DNA from: Thermococcus sp. LS1
GTDB taxonomy: Archaea; Methanobacteriota_B; Thermococci; Thermococcales; Thermococcaceae
DNA length: 64,000 nt
Direction: 5' to 3'
NCBI RefSeq assembly: GCF_012027395.1
Contig: NZ_SNUJ01000001.1
Location: forward strand, 558,001-622,000
Each line of letters opens with the position of its first letter. Position 1 is the stretch's first letter. The notes under the pieces were generated by a model. The model had not been told where the DNA came from. It worked only from the letters and a program-made list of their open reading frames with translations, and did not search any database. A program made the position numbers and the translations under genes. Positions 1 to 8,608 of this stretch are shown here, piece after piece.

Positions 1-554
1 TCAAGGCTTACGGCGTCTACGACTTCATACTCATAGATCTTGGCATAGCCAGGGGCTTCGACTACTACACGAGCGTCGTCTTTGAGGCGATAGCGCCGAA
101 CGACCTCGGGATAGGCTCGATAGGTGGCGGCGGCCGCTACGACAACCTCATAGAGGTCTTCGGCGGAAAGCCAACTCCAGCGACGGGCTTTGCCATCGGA
201 ATAGAGCGCCTCATCCCAATCCTTGAGTGGAAGGGCCTAATTCCAGAGCCGAAGCTCAGGCCAGACGTCTACGTGATTCCAATCGGGAAAGAGCTTGAGT
301 TCAGGGCAAAGGCCATTGAAATAGCTCAGAGCCTTAGGAAGAAAGGCATCACGGCCGACTACGACCTCATGGGCAGGAAGCTCAAGAAGGCTCTGGACTA
401 CGCAGGAAGGCTCGGCGTGCCCTACGTCATCTTAGTCGGCAAGAAGGATCTGGCTGAGGGTAAGGTCACGATAAGGGACATGGAGAGTGGTGAACAGATA
501 GCCGTTAAAATTGAAAGGGTCTCGGAAGAGCTCTCGCGGCTTCTTGGGGGGTAA
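1..554 (+). CDS. hisS: Histidyl-tRNA synthetase, C-terminal part (5' end outside window)
   Basis: Class II aminoacyl-tRNA synthetase that charges tRNA-His in the cytoplasm. The reading frame is open from the first bases of the window, so the start codon lies upstream. Visible are the HisRS signature IARGFDYYTS, the glycine-rich GGGGRYDN motif of the active site, and a class IIa anticodon-binding domain beginning around LRPDVYVIPIG and running to the stop. About 184 residues are present of a family that is usually 420-440 long. The gene ends 4 bp before the stop codon of a small convergent gene. Confidence 0.96.
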   Translation, partial: KAYGVYDFILIDLGIARGFDYYTSVVFEAIAPNDLGIGSIGGGGRYDNLIEVFGGKPTPATGFAIGIERLIPILEWKGLIPEPKLRPDVYVIPIGKELEFRAKAIEIAQSLRKKGITADYDLMGRKLKKALDYAGRLGVPYVILVGKKDLAEGKVTIRDMESGEQIAVKIERVSEELSRLLGG

Positions 555-558
555 ACCC

Positions 559-678
559 TCACCTCCTCTTTACCTCGAATTTATTCGCCTTTCTTTTCAT
601 TCTCCACTCTTCGAGCTTTCTGACGAAGGGGCAGCGGGAGCGCCACTTCCAGTAGGCCCTCTTCAGCGACTCCATCAT
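559..678 (-). CDS. Small basic hypothetical protein, 39 aa
   Basis: A 39-codon gene starting ATG ATG at 678 and ending TGA at 559. The product begins MMESLKRAYWKWRSRCP and ends KFEVKRR; it is rich in Arg, Lys and Trp and should be strongly basic. Two signals support it: a GGTG ribosome binding site a few bases before the start, and an A/T-rich TATA-like element (tttaaatt, about 708-716) at the right distance for an archaeal promoter. It is convergent with hisS. No domain is recognised. The charge suggests nucleic-acid binding, but that is inference only. Confidence 0.6.
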   Translation of the reverse strand: MMESLKRAYWKWRSRCPFVRKLEEWRMKRKANKFEVKRR

Positions 679-717
679 CTTCACCACGAAAAATGTTGGG
701 GGAGTGAATTTAAAGCC

Positions 718-1477
718 TTAGCGGATGCTCCAGAAGTAGTTAATCAGGCTCTGGGCGAGATCTTCGGAGACTATCTTGATGCTGACCTCGTGGTTCCAGT
801 AGAGGGCGCTCTCGCTCCAGTTGTGACTCCCGAGGAAGACTATTTTCCCGTCTATCACCACCACCTTAGCGTGAAGCGTCGTTTCGAGCGAGTCAAAAGA
901 AACGTCCACGCCGTTGGCCTTCAGGTAATCGTAGGCGGCCTGATTGATGTCCGGGGAGTCCTCGAGGAGGACATGAACGTTGACTCCCCTCTTTTCGGCC
1001 TCCGCCAGGGCTCTTATGAGGTCGTTTGCCCAGTCGAAGCTGTCCGCGGGGTCGTACTTCATGGAGAACATCATTACGTAGATGCTCTCACCGGCGTTGT
1101 TTATGGCGTTGAGAACCTCATAGTAGTATTCATTATCGAGGAGTATTTCAAAACCTGCCCCGTTTCCAAGAGCCTGCTGAATCAGACAGGTATTTAGCCT
1201 TCAACGAGCTGAGTTCTTCCTCCTTCTCGGCCAGTGTGGAGTTGAGCTCGGAGAGCTTTGAGACGCACAAGCTAAGATTCCCGGTCAGCTCGGTGACGTT
1301 GATTTCAGGCTCTATCACTTTCACCTCGGTATGGGTTTCGGTTACGGTTTCGGTGAGCGTGTGATTCTGGATTTCAGTTACGGTGGTTGTCACGGTTTGA
1401 GTTCCACCCAGACAGCCCGCTGATAGAACAGTTATGATGAGCAGAAATGCCAGAATTTTCTTCACGTGTACCACCAT
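718..1477 (-). pseudogene. Phospholipase D-like (HKD) lipoprotein, disrupted by a frameshift
   Basis: The 5' part, from about 1477 or 1465, encodes a lipoprotein signal with lipobox LSAGCLGG, a Thr/Val-rich stretch and a short coiled coil (LNSTLAEKEEELSSLKAK). That frame runs into a stop near 1148. The PLD domain continues in another frame from about 1203: FEILLDNEYYYEVLNAI, IYVMMFSMKYDP, and the HKD motif HAKVVVIDGK followed by GSHNWSES. The frames would join around 1175-1195 if one base were gained or lost. The expected intact product is a membrane-anchored PLD-family enzyme (nuclease or phosphodiesterase) acting outside the cell. The GTG at 1465 has a GGTGGT site four bases upstream. A sequencing error cannot be excluded. 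Confidence 0.75.
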
Positions 1478-1552
1478 CCGGTATTGTACATCCAATAGGA
1501 ATTTAACCTTAACGCAGGGCAACCGTTAAAACCATGAACGGCCAAAGTTATT

Positions 1553-1608
1553 GGGATGATGAGTCTGGAGCCCCCTGATTGATGAGGAGGTTTCGCGGGG
1601 CTGACCGC
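1553..1608 (+). ncRNA. C/D box sRNA (2'-O-methylation guide)
   Basis: All four boxes are present in order and at standard spacing: C box ATGATGA (1556-1562), D' box CTGA (1575-1578), C' box TGATGA (1580-1585), D box CTGA (1601-1604). The first guide is 12 nt (1563-1574); its complement GGGGCUCCAGAC contains CUCCAGA, the expected anticodon loop of tRNA-Trp(CCA). The second guide (1586-1600) is complementary to GCGAAACCUCC, which from memory lies just after the conserved archaeal 16S site around E. coli 344-363. The element sits in the leader of the gene at 1610, whose ATG begins five bases after the D box. Targets are inferred. Confidence 0.8.
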
Positions 1609-1609
1609 T

Positions 1610-1906
1610 ATGATAAAGCGCTGGCTGTGTAAGGACCTTTACGATGAGATTGAGAGGCTCGAGCGTTCCATTATTGAACTGGAGGAGCAGATAGTCGAGC
1701 TCCGAATGCAGCTCAACATGAAGGTCGATGAGGCTAATAGGCTCGCCATAGAGAACACCAGTCTGAGGCACAAGGTTGAGATGATGGAACGCCGCGAGAA
1801 ACGCCTCAAGGAGTTCCTTGCAAAGCTCAAAGTCCCTCTCGTTATCGTTGATGAGGAGCAGTTTGAGGACGTGGACGTTGACCTCGAGGCTGATTTGAAA
1901 GACTAA
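1610..1906 (+). CDS. Small coiled-coil hypothetical protein, 98 aa
   Basis: Residues 10-75 form an almost uninterrupted heptad-like coiled coil (LYDEIERLERSIIELEEQI and so on), followed by KVPLVIVDEEQF and a very acidic tail. It has no signal peptide or membrane segment, so it is probably cytoplasmic and oligomeric. The leader holds a C/D box sRNA whose D box ends just before the ATG, so the mRNA may be processed or the two may share a promoter. There is no strong ribosome binding site next to the ATG because that space is occupied by the sRNA; a GAGGAGG at 1584-1590 is about 20 nt away. The function is unknown. Confidence 0.75.
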   Translation: MIKRWLCKDLYDEIERLERSIIELEEQIVELRMQLNMKVDEANRLAIENTSLRHKVEMMERREKRLKEFLAKLKVPLVIVDEEQFEDVDVDLEADLKD

Positions 1907-1964
1907 CAAAAACCTTAATTAGGCTCCGACTCTTTTTACTTCAGCTTAAAAAGAGGTGATGCTC

Positions 1965-4694
1965 ATGAGCATGGACATGACCACGCGCATGTTTAAAGAG
2001 GAAGGGTGGATGAGAAAGCAGTGCCCCAAGTGCGGAAAGTTCTTCTGGACGCTCGACCCAGAGAGGAAAACCTGCGGAGACCCGCCGTGTGACGAGTATG
2101 GATTCATCGGTAAGCCCGGCATTCCGAAGAAGTACACCCTCGACGAGATGCGCGAGAAGTTCCTGAGCTTCTTTGAAAAGCACGGTCATGGAAGAGTGAA
2201 GCGCTATCCCGTTCTGCCAAGATGGAGGGACGACGTTCTCCTCGTTGGTGCTTCAATCATGGACTTCCAGCCGTGGGTAATCAGCGGTGAAGCCGATCCT
2301 CCAGCCAATCCGCTCACCATCTCACAGCCCTCGATTCGCTTTACCGACATAGACAACGTTGGAATAACCGGCAGGCACTTCACGATATTTGAGATGATGG
2401 CGCACCACGCCTTCAACTACCCCGGCAAGCCGATATACTGGATGGACGAGACGGTTGAGCTCGCCTTCGAGTTCTTCACCAAAGAGCTCGGTATGAAGGC
2501 CGAGGACATAACCTTCAAGGAGAACCCCTGGGCTGGCGGCGGAAACGCCGGACCTGCCTTCGAGGTCCTTTACAGGGGTCTTGAGGTTGCAACGCTAGTT
2601 TTCATGCAGTACAAGAAAGCTCCTGAAAACGCCGACCCAAGTCAGGTCGTTGAGATAAAGGGCGACAAGTATGTCCCGATGGAAACGATGGTCGTTGATA
2701 CCGGTTACGGCCTTGAAAGGCTTGTCTGGATGAGCCAGGGTACCCCAACAGCCTACGATGCCGTCCTCGGCTACGTCATAGAGCCCCTCAAGCGTGCGGC
2801 TGGAATAGAGAAGATAGACGCGAGAATCCTCATGGAGAACTCTAAACTGGCCGGAATGTTCGACATCGAGGACATGGGAGATTTGAGGGTTCTCCGCCAG
2901 GAAGTTGCCAAACGCGTCGGCATAAGCGTTGAGGAGCTGGAGAAGCTGGTAAGGCCCTACGAGCTTATCTATGCGATAGCCGACCACACCAAGGCCCTAA
3001 CCTTCATGCTCGCCGATGGAGTCATCCCGTCCAACGTCAAGGCGGGCTACCTTGCCAGGCTCCTCATAAGGAAGAGCATAAGGCACCTCCGTGAGCTTGG
3101 TCTGGAAATGCCGCTGGCGGAGATCGTTGCCATGCACATCAAGGAGCTTTCGCCGAGCTTCCCTGAGTTCAAGGAGATGGAGGACGTCATACTCGACATA
3201 ATTAACATCGAAGAAAGGCGCTATGCTGAAACCCTCCGGCGCGGAAGCGACTTGGTGAAGCGCGAGATAGCCAAGCTCAAGAAGAAGGGTGAAAACGAGA
3301 TTCCGCTTGAAAAGCTCATCCTATTCTACGAGAGCCACGGGCTGACGCCGGAGATAGTGGCGGAAATAGCTCAGAAGGAGGGTGTTAAGGTCCACATACC
3401 CGACAACTTCTACACCCTCGTCGCCAAGGAGGCCGAGAAGGAAGAAAAGAAGGAGGCCGCCCAGTACGTCGTTGACTTCGAACTCGTGAAGGGCTTGCCC
3501 GACACGAGGACACTCTACTACGAGGACCCGTTTATGAAGGAGTTCGACGCGGAGGTTCTCAGGGTAATCGATGACTGGGTCGTTCTCGACCAGACTGCAT
3601 TCTACCCCGAGGGCGGCGGTCAGCCCTACGACACGGGCGAGCTGAACGGAGTTAAAGTTACCAACGTCCAGAAGGTCGGAAAGGTTATCCTTCACAGGGT
3701 CGAGGAGCCCGAGAAGTTCAAGGAGGGCATGACCGTCCACGGAAGGATCAACTGGGACAGGAGAATCCAGCACATGCGCCACCACACGGGAACCCACGTC
3801 CTCATGGGTGCCCTGGTTAGGGTTCTCGGAAAGCACGTCTGGCAGGCTGGCTCTCAGCTCCATACCGACTGGGCCAGGCTGGACATATCCCACTACAAGC
3901 GCATAACCGAGGAGGAGCTCAGGGAGATAGAGAGGCTCGCCAACAGGATAGTCATGGAGAACAGAAGGGTAACCTGGGAGTGGCTTCCAAGGACTGAAGC
4001 CGAGATGAAGTACGGCTTCAGGCTCTATCAGGGCGGAGTTGTGCCGGGCAGGATTATCAGGGTGCTCAAGATAGAGGACTGGGACGTTCAGGCCTGTGGT
4101 GGAACCCACCTGCCGAACACCGGCCTTGTAGGCCCGATTAAAATCCTGAGAACCGAGCGCATACAGGACGGTGTTGAGAGGATAATCTTCGCCACGGGAG
4201 AGGCCGCCGTAAACTGGATGCAGGAAACTGAGAGAATCCTCAAGAGGACAAGTGATGTCTTCCGCGTCCCGCCCGAGAAGCTGCCAGAGACTGCTGAGAG
4301 ATTCTTCAACGAGTGGAAGGAGGCAAGGAAGGAAGTTGAGAAGCTCAGGAAGGAGCTGGCGAAGCTCCTCGTTTACGAACTTGAGGACAAAATCGAGAGG
4401 GTCGGGGAAGTCGAGTTCATTGGCGCAGTCGTTGAGGGAACCATGGACGACCTCCGCGAGGCGGCAAACAAGCTCAGGAAGGATAAGAGAGTTGTTGTCC
4501 TTATCAGCAGGGAAGGCCACTTCGTCGTTGCCGTTGGCGATGGCTTCGACCTTAAGGCTGGCGAGCTTGCGAAGGTAATTACCAGCGTCGCCGGCGGTGG
4601 TGGGGGCGGAAGGAAGGAGCTCGCCCAGGGCAGGATAAAGAATCCACTGAAGGCCGAGGAGGCTATAGCCGAGGTGAAGAAGCGCCTCGGCTGA
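1965..4694 (+). CDS. alaS: Alanyl-tRNA synthetase, archaeal type
   Basis: Class II synthetase charging tRNA-Ala. The 909-residue product starts with the archaeal N-terminal Cys motif (CPKCGKFFW, then CGDPPC), followed by the catalytic core and tRNA recognition domains. The second half holds the editing domain with GGGQP near 549, the zinc/active-site motif HHTGTH near 605 and CGGTH near 710. A coiled coil and a terminal Gly-rich C-Ala domain (six glycines near 878) complete it. I chose ATG 1965 because a GAGGTGAT site lies six bases upstream; GTG 1956 and ATG 1959 fall inside that site. The length is normal for Thermococcales. Confidence 0.97.
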   Translation: MSMDMTTRMFKEEGWMRKQCPKCGKFFWTLDPERKTCGDPPCDEYGFIGKPGIPKKYTLDEMREKFLSFFEKHGHGRVKRYPVLPRWRDDVLLVGASIMDFQPWVISGEADPPANPLTISQPSIRFTDIDNVGITGRHFTIFEMMAHHAFNYPGKPIYWMDETVELAFEFFTKELGMKAEDITFKENPWAGGGNAGPAFEVLYRGLEVATLVFMQYKKAPENADPSQVVEIKGDKYVPMETMVVDTGYGLERLVWMSQGTPTAYDAVLGYVIEPLKRAAGIEKIDARILMENSKLAGMFDIEDMGDLRVLRQEVAKRVGISVEELEKLVRPYELIYAIADHTKALTFMLADGVIPSNVKAGYLARLLIRKSIRHLRELGLEMPLAEIVAMHIKELSPSFPEFKEMEDVILDIINIEERRYAETLRRGSDLVKREIAKLKKKGENEIPLEKLILFYESHGLTPEIVAEIAQKEGVKVHIPDNFYTLVAKEAEKEEKKEAAQYVVDFELVKGLPDTRTLYYEDPFMKEFDAEVLRVIDDWVVLDQTAFYPEGGGQPYDTGELNGVKVTNVQKVGKVILHRVEEPEKFKEGMTVHGRINWDRRIQHMRHHTGTHVLMGALVRVLGKHVWQAGSQLHTDWARLDISHYKRITEEELREIERLANRIVMENRRVTWEWLPRTEAEMKYGFRLYQGGVVPGRIIRVLKIEDWDVQACGGTHLPNTGLVGPIKILRTERIQDGVERIIFATGEAAVNWMQETERILKRTSDVFRVPPEKLPETAERFFNEWKEARKEVEKLRKELAKLLVYELEDKIERVGEVEFIGAVVEGTMDDLREAANKLRKDKRVVVLISREGHFVVAVGDGFDLKAGELAKVITSVAGGGGGGRKELAQGRIKNPLKAEEAIAEVKKRLG

Positions 4695-4712
4695 TTTTTC
4701 AAACTTTTCTTG

Positions 4713-5090
4713 GTGGTCAAAATCAAGGTCAAGACCCTGACGAGGGAAGCCGTTGAGCTTTGTAAAGAGCTCGGACTAACGGCAATCCCCGAATACAAGA
4801 CGGAAGATGGCAGTAGGATAGACATAGCGGTTCTAAACGGCGAGGAAAAGCTGGTCGCAATTGAGCTCGAGGCGTCGTTTAAGTGGATGCGCCAGAGGGT
4901 TCTCTACAACGCCGTGAAGGCGCATCGCGCAGGCTTCCGGGAGCTCTGGATAGTAACACCCTTCAAAAAGCCGAAACTGGGGTGGGTTGAGGGATATGTT
5001 AAGGAACTTGGCCTTCGATTGGAATTTGTGAACGACGGGGAGATGTTGAAAAGGATAGACGAGCTCAAAGTCCAGTTGGCTCGTCTATGA
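4713..5090 (+). CDS. Hypothetical protein, possibly restriction-nuclease-like fold
   Basis: A roughly 125-residue cytoplasmic protein with the pattern RIDIAVL, about 15 residues, then VAIELEAS, and later WIVTPFKKP. The D...E-x-E arrangement on adjacent strands is reminiscent of PD-(D/E)XK nuclease folds, but I cannot prove catalysis. The start is uncertain: TTG 4710 and GTG 4713 are the only usual codons, yet the sequence GGTGGTCAAA directly before an ATC at 4722 matches the ribosome-site-plus-spacer seen before ATG in nearby genes. The 3' end overlaps the convergent Nif3 gene by 26 bp. Confidence 0.65.
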   Translation: MVKIKVKTLTREAVELCKELGLTAIPEYKTEDGSRIDIAVLNGEEKLVAIELEASFKWMRQRVLYNAVKAHRAGFRELWIVTPFKKPKLGWVEGYVKELGLRLEFVNDGEMLKRIDELKVQLARL

Positions 5091-5820
5091 AGAAAACCTC
5101 AACGTCGAACTTCTCCTTAATGAGCGGCATCAGCGCCTTTACGCCTAGCGTTTCTGTCTTGTAGTGGCCAGCAACCGCGACGCTTATCCCAAGATCCAGG
5201 GCGGTTAAATAGTTGGCGTGTGTAAACTCTCCGAGAACGAATAGGTCAATGTTCTTTCTCTTTGCTTCCTCCAGTGCAAAGCCACCGGAGCCCGTTATGG
5301 CTCCAACGCGCCTTATCTCCCTCACCCCGAACTCGTAGGTCTTAACTGTCGTGTCCAGCTTCTCCGCGAGAACCTGTGCCACTTCCTCTACCGGCTTTGC
5401 CTCCTCAAACTCCCCGATGTAGCCTATCGTAACCCCTCCGTACTCGCCGAAGGGTTCCTTCGGTTCAAGCCCGAGAAGTTTGAGGAGCTGGACGTTGTTT
5501 CCGACCTCGGGATGGGCATCTAAAGGCACGTGGGCTACGTAAAGGTTCATGCCAGCATCGAAGAGCGCCTTAAGCCTGCGGTATGTCACTCCGGTCACGT
5601 AGTCTATGCCACCCCATATCATGCCGTGGTGGACTATCATCATGTCGGCTTTGGCCCTGGCGGCCCTCTCTATGGTTTTCAGTGTCGTGTCAACGGCAAA
5701 GGCTATCCTCTCGATCTCCTCCTTCCCTTCCACCTGGAGGCCGTTCTTTGACTTGTCAGGGAAGGCGTTAATGTTGAGGTATTCGTTGAGAAATGCGACT
5801 ATCTCGTCTCGCGCGACCAT
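5065..5820 (-). CDS. Nif3-like dinuclear metal centre protein (DUF34)
   Basis: Member of the Nif3/YbgI/DUF34 family, which binds two metal ions; its biochemical role is still debated, with GTP cyclohydrolase type I-like annotations being common. Motifs include NGLQVEGKEEI near the N-terminus, the metal-binding MMIVHHGMIWGG, AHVPLDAHPEVGNN, GAITGSGGFA, and the late GEFTHANYLTAL followed by GHYKTE. At about 250 residues it is full length. ATG 5820 is chosen because GGTGGTCGAA precedes it directly; GTG codons further upstream overlap that site. A TATA-like TTAAAAG lies about 30 bp upstream of the start. It is divergent from elp3. Confidence 0.92.
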   Translation of the reverse strand: MVARDEIVAFLNEYLNINAFPDKSKNGLQVEGKEEIERIAFAVDTTLKTIERAARAKADMMIVHHGMIWGGIDYVTGVTYRRLKALFDAGMNLYVAHVPLDAHPEVGNNVQLLKLLGLEPKEPFGEYGGVTIGYIGEFEEAKPVEEVAQVLAEKLDTTVKTYEFGVREIRRVGAITGSGGFALEEAKRKNIDLFVLGEFTHANYLTALDLGISVAVAGHYKTETLGVKALMPLIKEKFDVEVFFIDEPTGL

Positions 5821-5951
5821 TTCGACCACCAAACTTAATCCCCGCGAGAGCTTTTAACGTCTCCGTATTCACTAACTGAATATCTCGAGCAACATCTCCG
5901 ACCAGCTAACCTTTTAAAAGGCCTGCCCAACTCGCTCCGAGAGGTGTTGGT

Positions 5952-7730
5952 ATGGGTGAGAGTAACAACTTCCGGCGAGCGGTTGAGGAGCTTGCGAGGG
6001 CAGTTTTGGCGGGCGAGATTAAAACGCGGGACGAGCTTAACCGCTATAAGATAATCGTCTCTAGGAAGTATCATCTGAGCAAGATTCCCGGTAATTCTGA
6101 TATTCTCAAAGCCATTCCCGAGGGGGAGCGCGACCGCTTTAGGGATCTGCTCAAGAGGAAGCCGACCAGAACGATAAGCGGCGTTGCAGTCGTTGCCATG
6201 ATGACCAAGCCCTTTCCCTGCCCCCACGGACGCTGCATCTACTGCCCGGGCGGTCCGAGCGTTGGCTCACCGCAGAGCTACACTGGAAAAGAACCTTCCG
6301 CTCTGAGGGCCGTCCAGAGCGCTTACCACCCCTACATCATCATGATGCGCAGGCTAAAGCAGCTCACTGACATAGGCCACGACGTGGATAAGGTCGAGGT
6401 CATAATCCAGGGTGGAACTTTTCCCGCGGTTGATCTGGATTACCAGGAGTGGTTCATCAAGTGTGCCTTCAAGGCCATGAATGACTTCCCGCACTTCAGG
6501 GACATAGAAAACCTCGAGGAGAAGCTCGTCCGCCTGATAGTCCACGGCGATAAGTCCGTTCTTGATGAGGATCCGAAGTTCAAGGAGGCCTGGGAGAAGA
6601 CCCACAGAAAGCCCTACTATTATCTCGAAGATGAGCAGAGGAAGAACGAGAAGGCTAAGGTGAGGATGGTCGGGTTAACGATAGAGACGAGGCCTGACTG
6701 GGCCTTCGAGAGGCAGATTGACAGGATGCTCAAGCTGGGAACGACGCGCGTTGAGCTCGGTGTTCAGACGATTTTCAACTTCATCCATGAGAGAACCAAG
6801 CGCGGCCACGGTGTCGAGGAGATAGTCAAGGCCACCCAGCTCCTCCGCGACGCTGGATTGAAGATAAACTACCACATAATGCCCGGTCTGCCCGGGAGCA
6901 ACTTCGAGAGGGATTTGTACACCTTCAGAGCAATATTCGAGGATGCTCGCTTCAGGCCGGACATGCTGAAGGTATACCCGACCCTTGTTACTGCCGACGC
7001 TCCTCTCTACCGCTGGTGGAGGGAAGGTAAATACCGGCCATACCGCACGGAGGAAGCCGTTGAGCTTCTCGTCGAGGCCTACAAGCTCTTCCCCAAGTGG
7101 GTTCGTGTCATGAGAATCCAGCGCGACATCCCGGCAAAGCTTATCGTCGACGGTGTCAAGCACTCCAACCTTGGGCAGCTCGTCTTCAACGAGCTGATTA
7201 AGAGAGGAATTCGCCCGAGGGAGATTAGGTTTAGAGAAGTTGGCCATATGATGCAGAAGTTCGGTGTGGAGCCCGAGATGGAGCACATTGAGCTTCTTAG
7301 GGAGGACTACGATGCAGCTGGCGGTAAAGATATATTCCTCAGCTTCGAGGACACGAAGAATGACATCCTCATAGGCTTCCTCCGCCTGAGGATTCCGAGT
7401 GAAAAAGCCCATCGGAAGGAGATAAACTGCTGTCCTTCGGCCATTGTCAGGGAGCTCCATGTCTACGGTCCGCTCGTGCCGATTGGGGGGAGACCGAAGT
7501 ACGAGTGGCAGCATCGCGGCTATGGACGGGAGCTTCTTGCTGAGGCGGAGAGGATTGCCCGCGAGGAGTTTGACGTCAAGAAGATGCTCGTCATAAGCGG
7601 CGTAGGTGTGAGGGAGTATTACCGTAAGTTTGGCTATCGGAAGAACGGTCCGTACGTTGCCAAAAGGCTTGACAAAAGCTATGCAGACTTCGGCAAGAGC
7701 AAAAGCTTCGACGCACACTTAAACACTTGA
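5952..7730 (+). CDS. elp3: Elp3, tRNA U34 carboxymethyl synthase (radical SAM plus acetyltransferase)
   Basis: Archaeal Elp3 uses SAM radical chemistry and acetyl-CoA to build the cm5 group on wobble uridine of tRNAs. In the 592-residue product the [4Fe-4S] cysteines are C90, C95 and C98 (CPHGRCIYC), the radical SAM barrel continues through LGVQTIFNFIHERTKRGH and INYHIMPGLPGSNFERD, and a GNAT acetyltransferase domain with the acetyl-CoA loop (QHRGYGREL) occupies the C-terminus up to YYRKFGYRK. A GAGGTG site precedes ATG 5952, and a TATA box (cttttaaaag, about 5911-5920) lies in the gap from the divergent Nif3 gene. Archaea carry Elp3 without the other Elongator subunits. Confidence 0.96.
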   Translation: MGESNNFRRAVEELARAVLAGEIKTRDELNRYKIIVSRKYHLSKIPGNSDILKAIPEGERDRFRDLLKRKPTRTISGVAVVAMMTKPFPCPHGRCIYCPGGPSVGSPQSYTGKEPSALRAVQSAYHPYIIMMRRLKQLTDIGHDVDKVEVIIQGGTFPAVDLDYQEWFIKCAFKAMNDFPHFRDIENLEEKLVRLIVHGDKSVLDEDPKFKEAWEKTHRKPYYYLEDEQRKNEKAKVRMVGLTIETRPDWAFERQIDRMLKLGTTRVELGVQTIFNFIHERTKRGHGVEEIVKATQLLRDAGLKINYHIMPGLPGSNFERDLYTFRAIFEDARFRPDMLKVYPTLVTADAPLYRWWREGKYRPYRTEEAVELLVEAYKLFPKWVRVMRIQRDIPAKLIVDGVKHSNLGQLVFNELIKRGIRPREIRFREVGHMMQKFGVEPEMEHIELLREDYDAAGGKDIFLSFEDTKNDILIGFLRLRIPSEKAHRKEINCCPSAIVRELHVYGPLVPIGGRPKYEWQHRGYGRELLAEAERIAREEFDVKKMLVISGVGVREYYRKFGYRKNGPYVAKRLDKSYADFGKSKSFDAHLNT

Positions 7731-7739
7731 AGGAACAGA

Positions 7740-7892
7740 TAAAAAGGCTTATGTGGCTTGGGTCTCCCTTCTCTAGGACTTTTATAATACTCTTTTTGAG
7801 CATCATGAACAGCCAGCCGTTCTGAGGGTTGCAAATATCAGCCTAATCTCTAGTATCCACACCCAGTCTCTCTTGACGTTCTCTGGCTCCAT
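7740..7892 (-). pseudogene. Decayed small ORF with its own promoter
   Basis: The 281-bp gap between elp3 and the next gene is not empty. On the minus strand a TATA box (tttaaatac, about 7910-7919) is followed 25 bp later by ATG 7892, giving MEPENVKRDWVWILEIRLIF before a stop near 7805. In another frame the reading continues plausibly as NGWLFMMLKKSIIKVLEKG towards the 3' end of elp3. This is what a small gene with one frameshift and a lost 3' part would look like. No family is recognised, so the call is tentative. The rest of the gap is A+T-rich promoter DNA for the gene at 8012. Confidence 0.35.
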
Positions 7893-8011
7893 TGTATCGT
7901 CTTCATTTGGTATTTAAAATTACTCCAGTGCATTTAAAGACTTTGTCCAAACTTTTTCAAGACCGTAAATCTTTTGAACATTGATAACCTACTTTGGACG
8001 AGGGATTCAGG

Positions 8012-8587
8012 ATGGAGAAGAACAGGAAGATACGCATTCCTTACGAAATCTCTTTCAGGGGAAAAGTGCTCTTCCTAGTCCTGCTGTTTGGAATAGCGAT
8101 ATTCTTCATCGTGTACTACCCGCTTATCTCTCATCAGGTTAATCCATTTGACGTTGCTGCTCCAAAGGGCCAGATAGTCCTTGCTCAAAACTTCACGTTT
8201 GGATCTGTGAACTACACAAACGCCATCGCAATGACGTCCCAGAACAACATTCTGGTCTTAAAGGGAAACGATAACATGGGCGATACGCTTACGATGAAGA
8301 TGGTTACCCCTGACTGGTGCATCGACCTATGGGTCTGGGGAGGCTCCACCAGCGGCTGGCAGCTGAAGTACAACTGTTCTCGGGAAATCCAGATAAGTCA
8401 GTACGCCTTCAGAAGAGTCCCGACCCATGAGGCAAGAGAGATACTTTACTGGTACCTTGAGTCTGGCTATATAATTGTGCTCCACGAGACAGGACCAGTG
8501 CAGAACTACGAGCTGGTGAACTTTACGGTAACATACGGGGAGACGACAGGAAACGGCTTCCTGAAGGTTGCCCTTGGTAAATCCTGA
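8012..8587 (+). CDS. Membrane-anchored hypothetical protein (first of two tandem paralogues)
   Basis: A 191-residue protein with a basic N-terminus, one hydrophobic segment at about residues 17-38 (VLFLVLLFGIAIFFIVYY) and an extracytoplasmic domain carrying several Asn-X-Ser/Thr sites. The domain shares with the next gene the blocks AAPKGQIVL near the membrane and NYELVNFTVTYGE at the end, so the two arose by tandem duplication. The pair DWCIDLWVW and a second Cys (NCS) suggests one disulfide, and the paralogue also has DWCLDI and a later EEC. ATG 8012 follows a GAGGG site. No known domain is recognised. Confidence 0.75.
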   Translation: MEKNRKIRIPYEISFRGKVLFLVLLFGIAIFFIVYYPLISHQVNPFDVAAPKGQIVLAQNFTFGSVNYTNAIAMTSQNNILVLKGNDNMGDTLTMKMVTPDWCIDLWVWGGSTSGWQLKYNCSREIQISQYAFRRVPTHEAREILYWYLESGYIIVLHETGPVQNYELVNFTVTYGETTGNGFLKVALGKS

Positions 8588-8608
8588 TCCATGTTTGGAG
8601 GTGATCCT

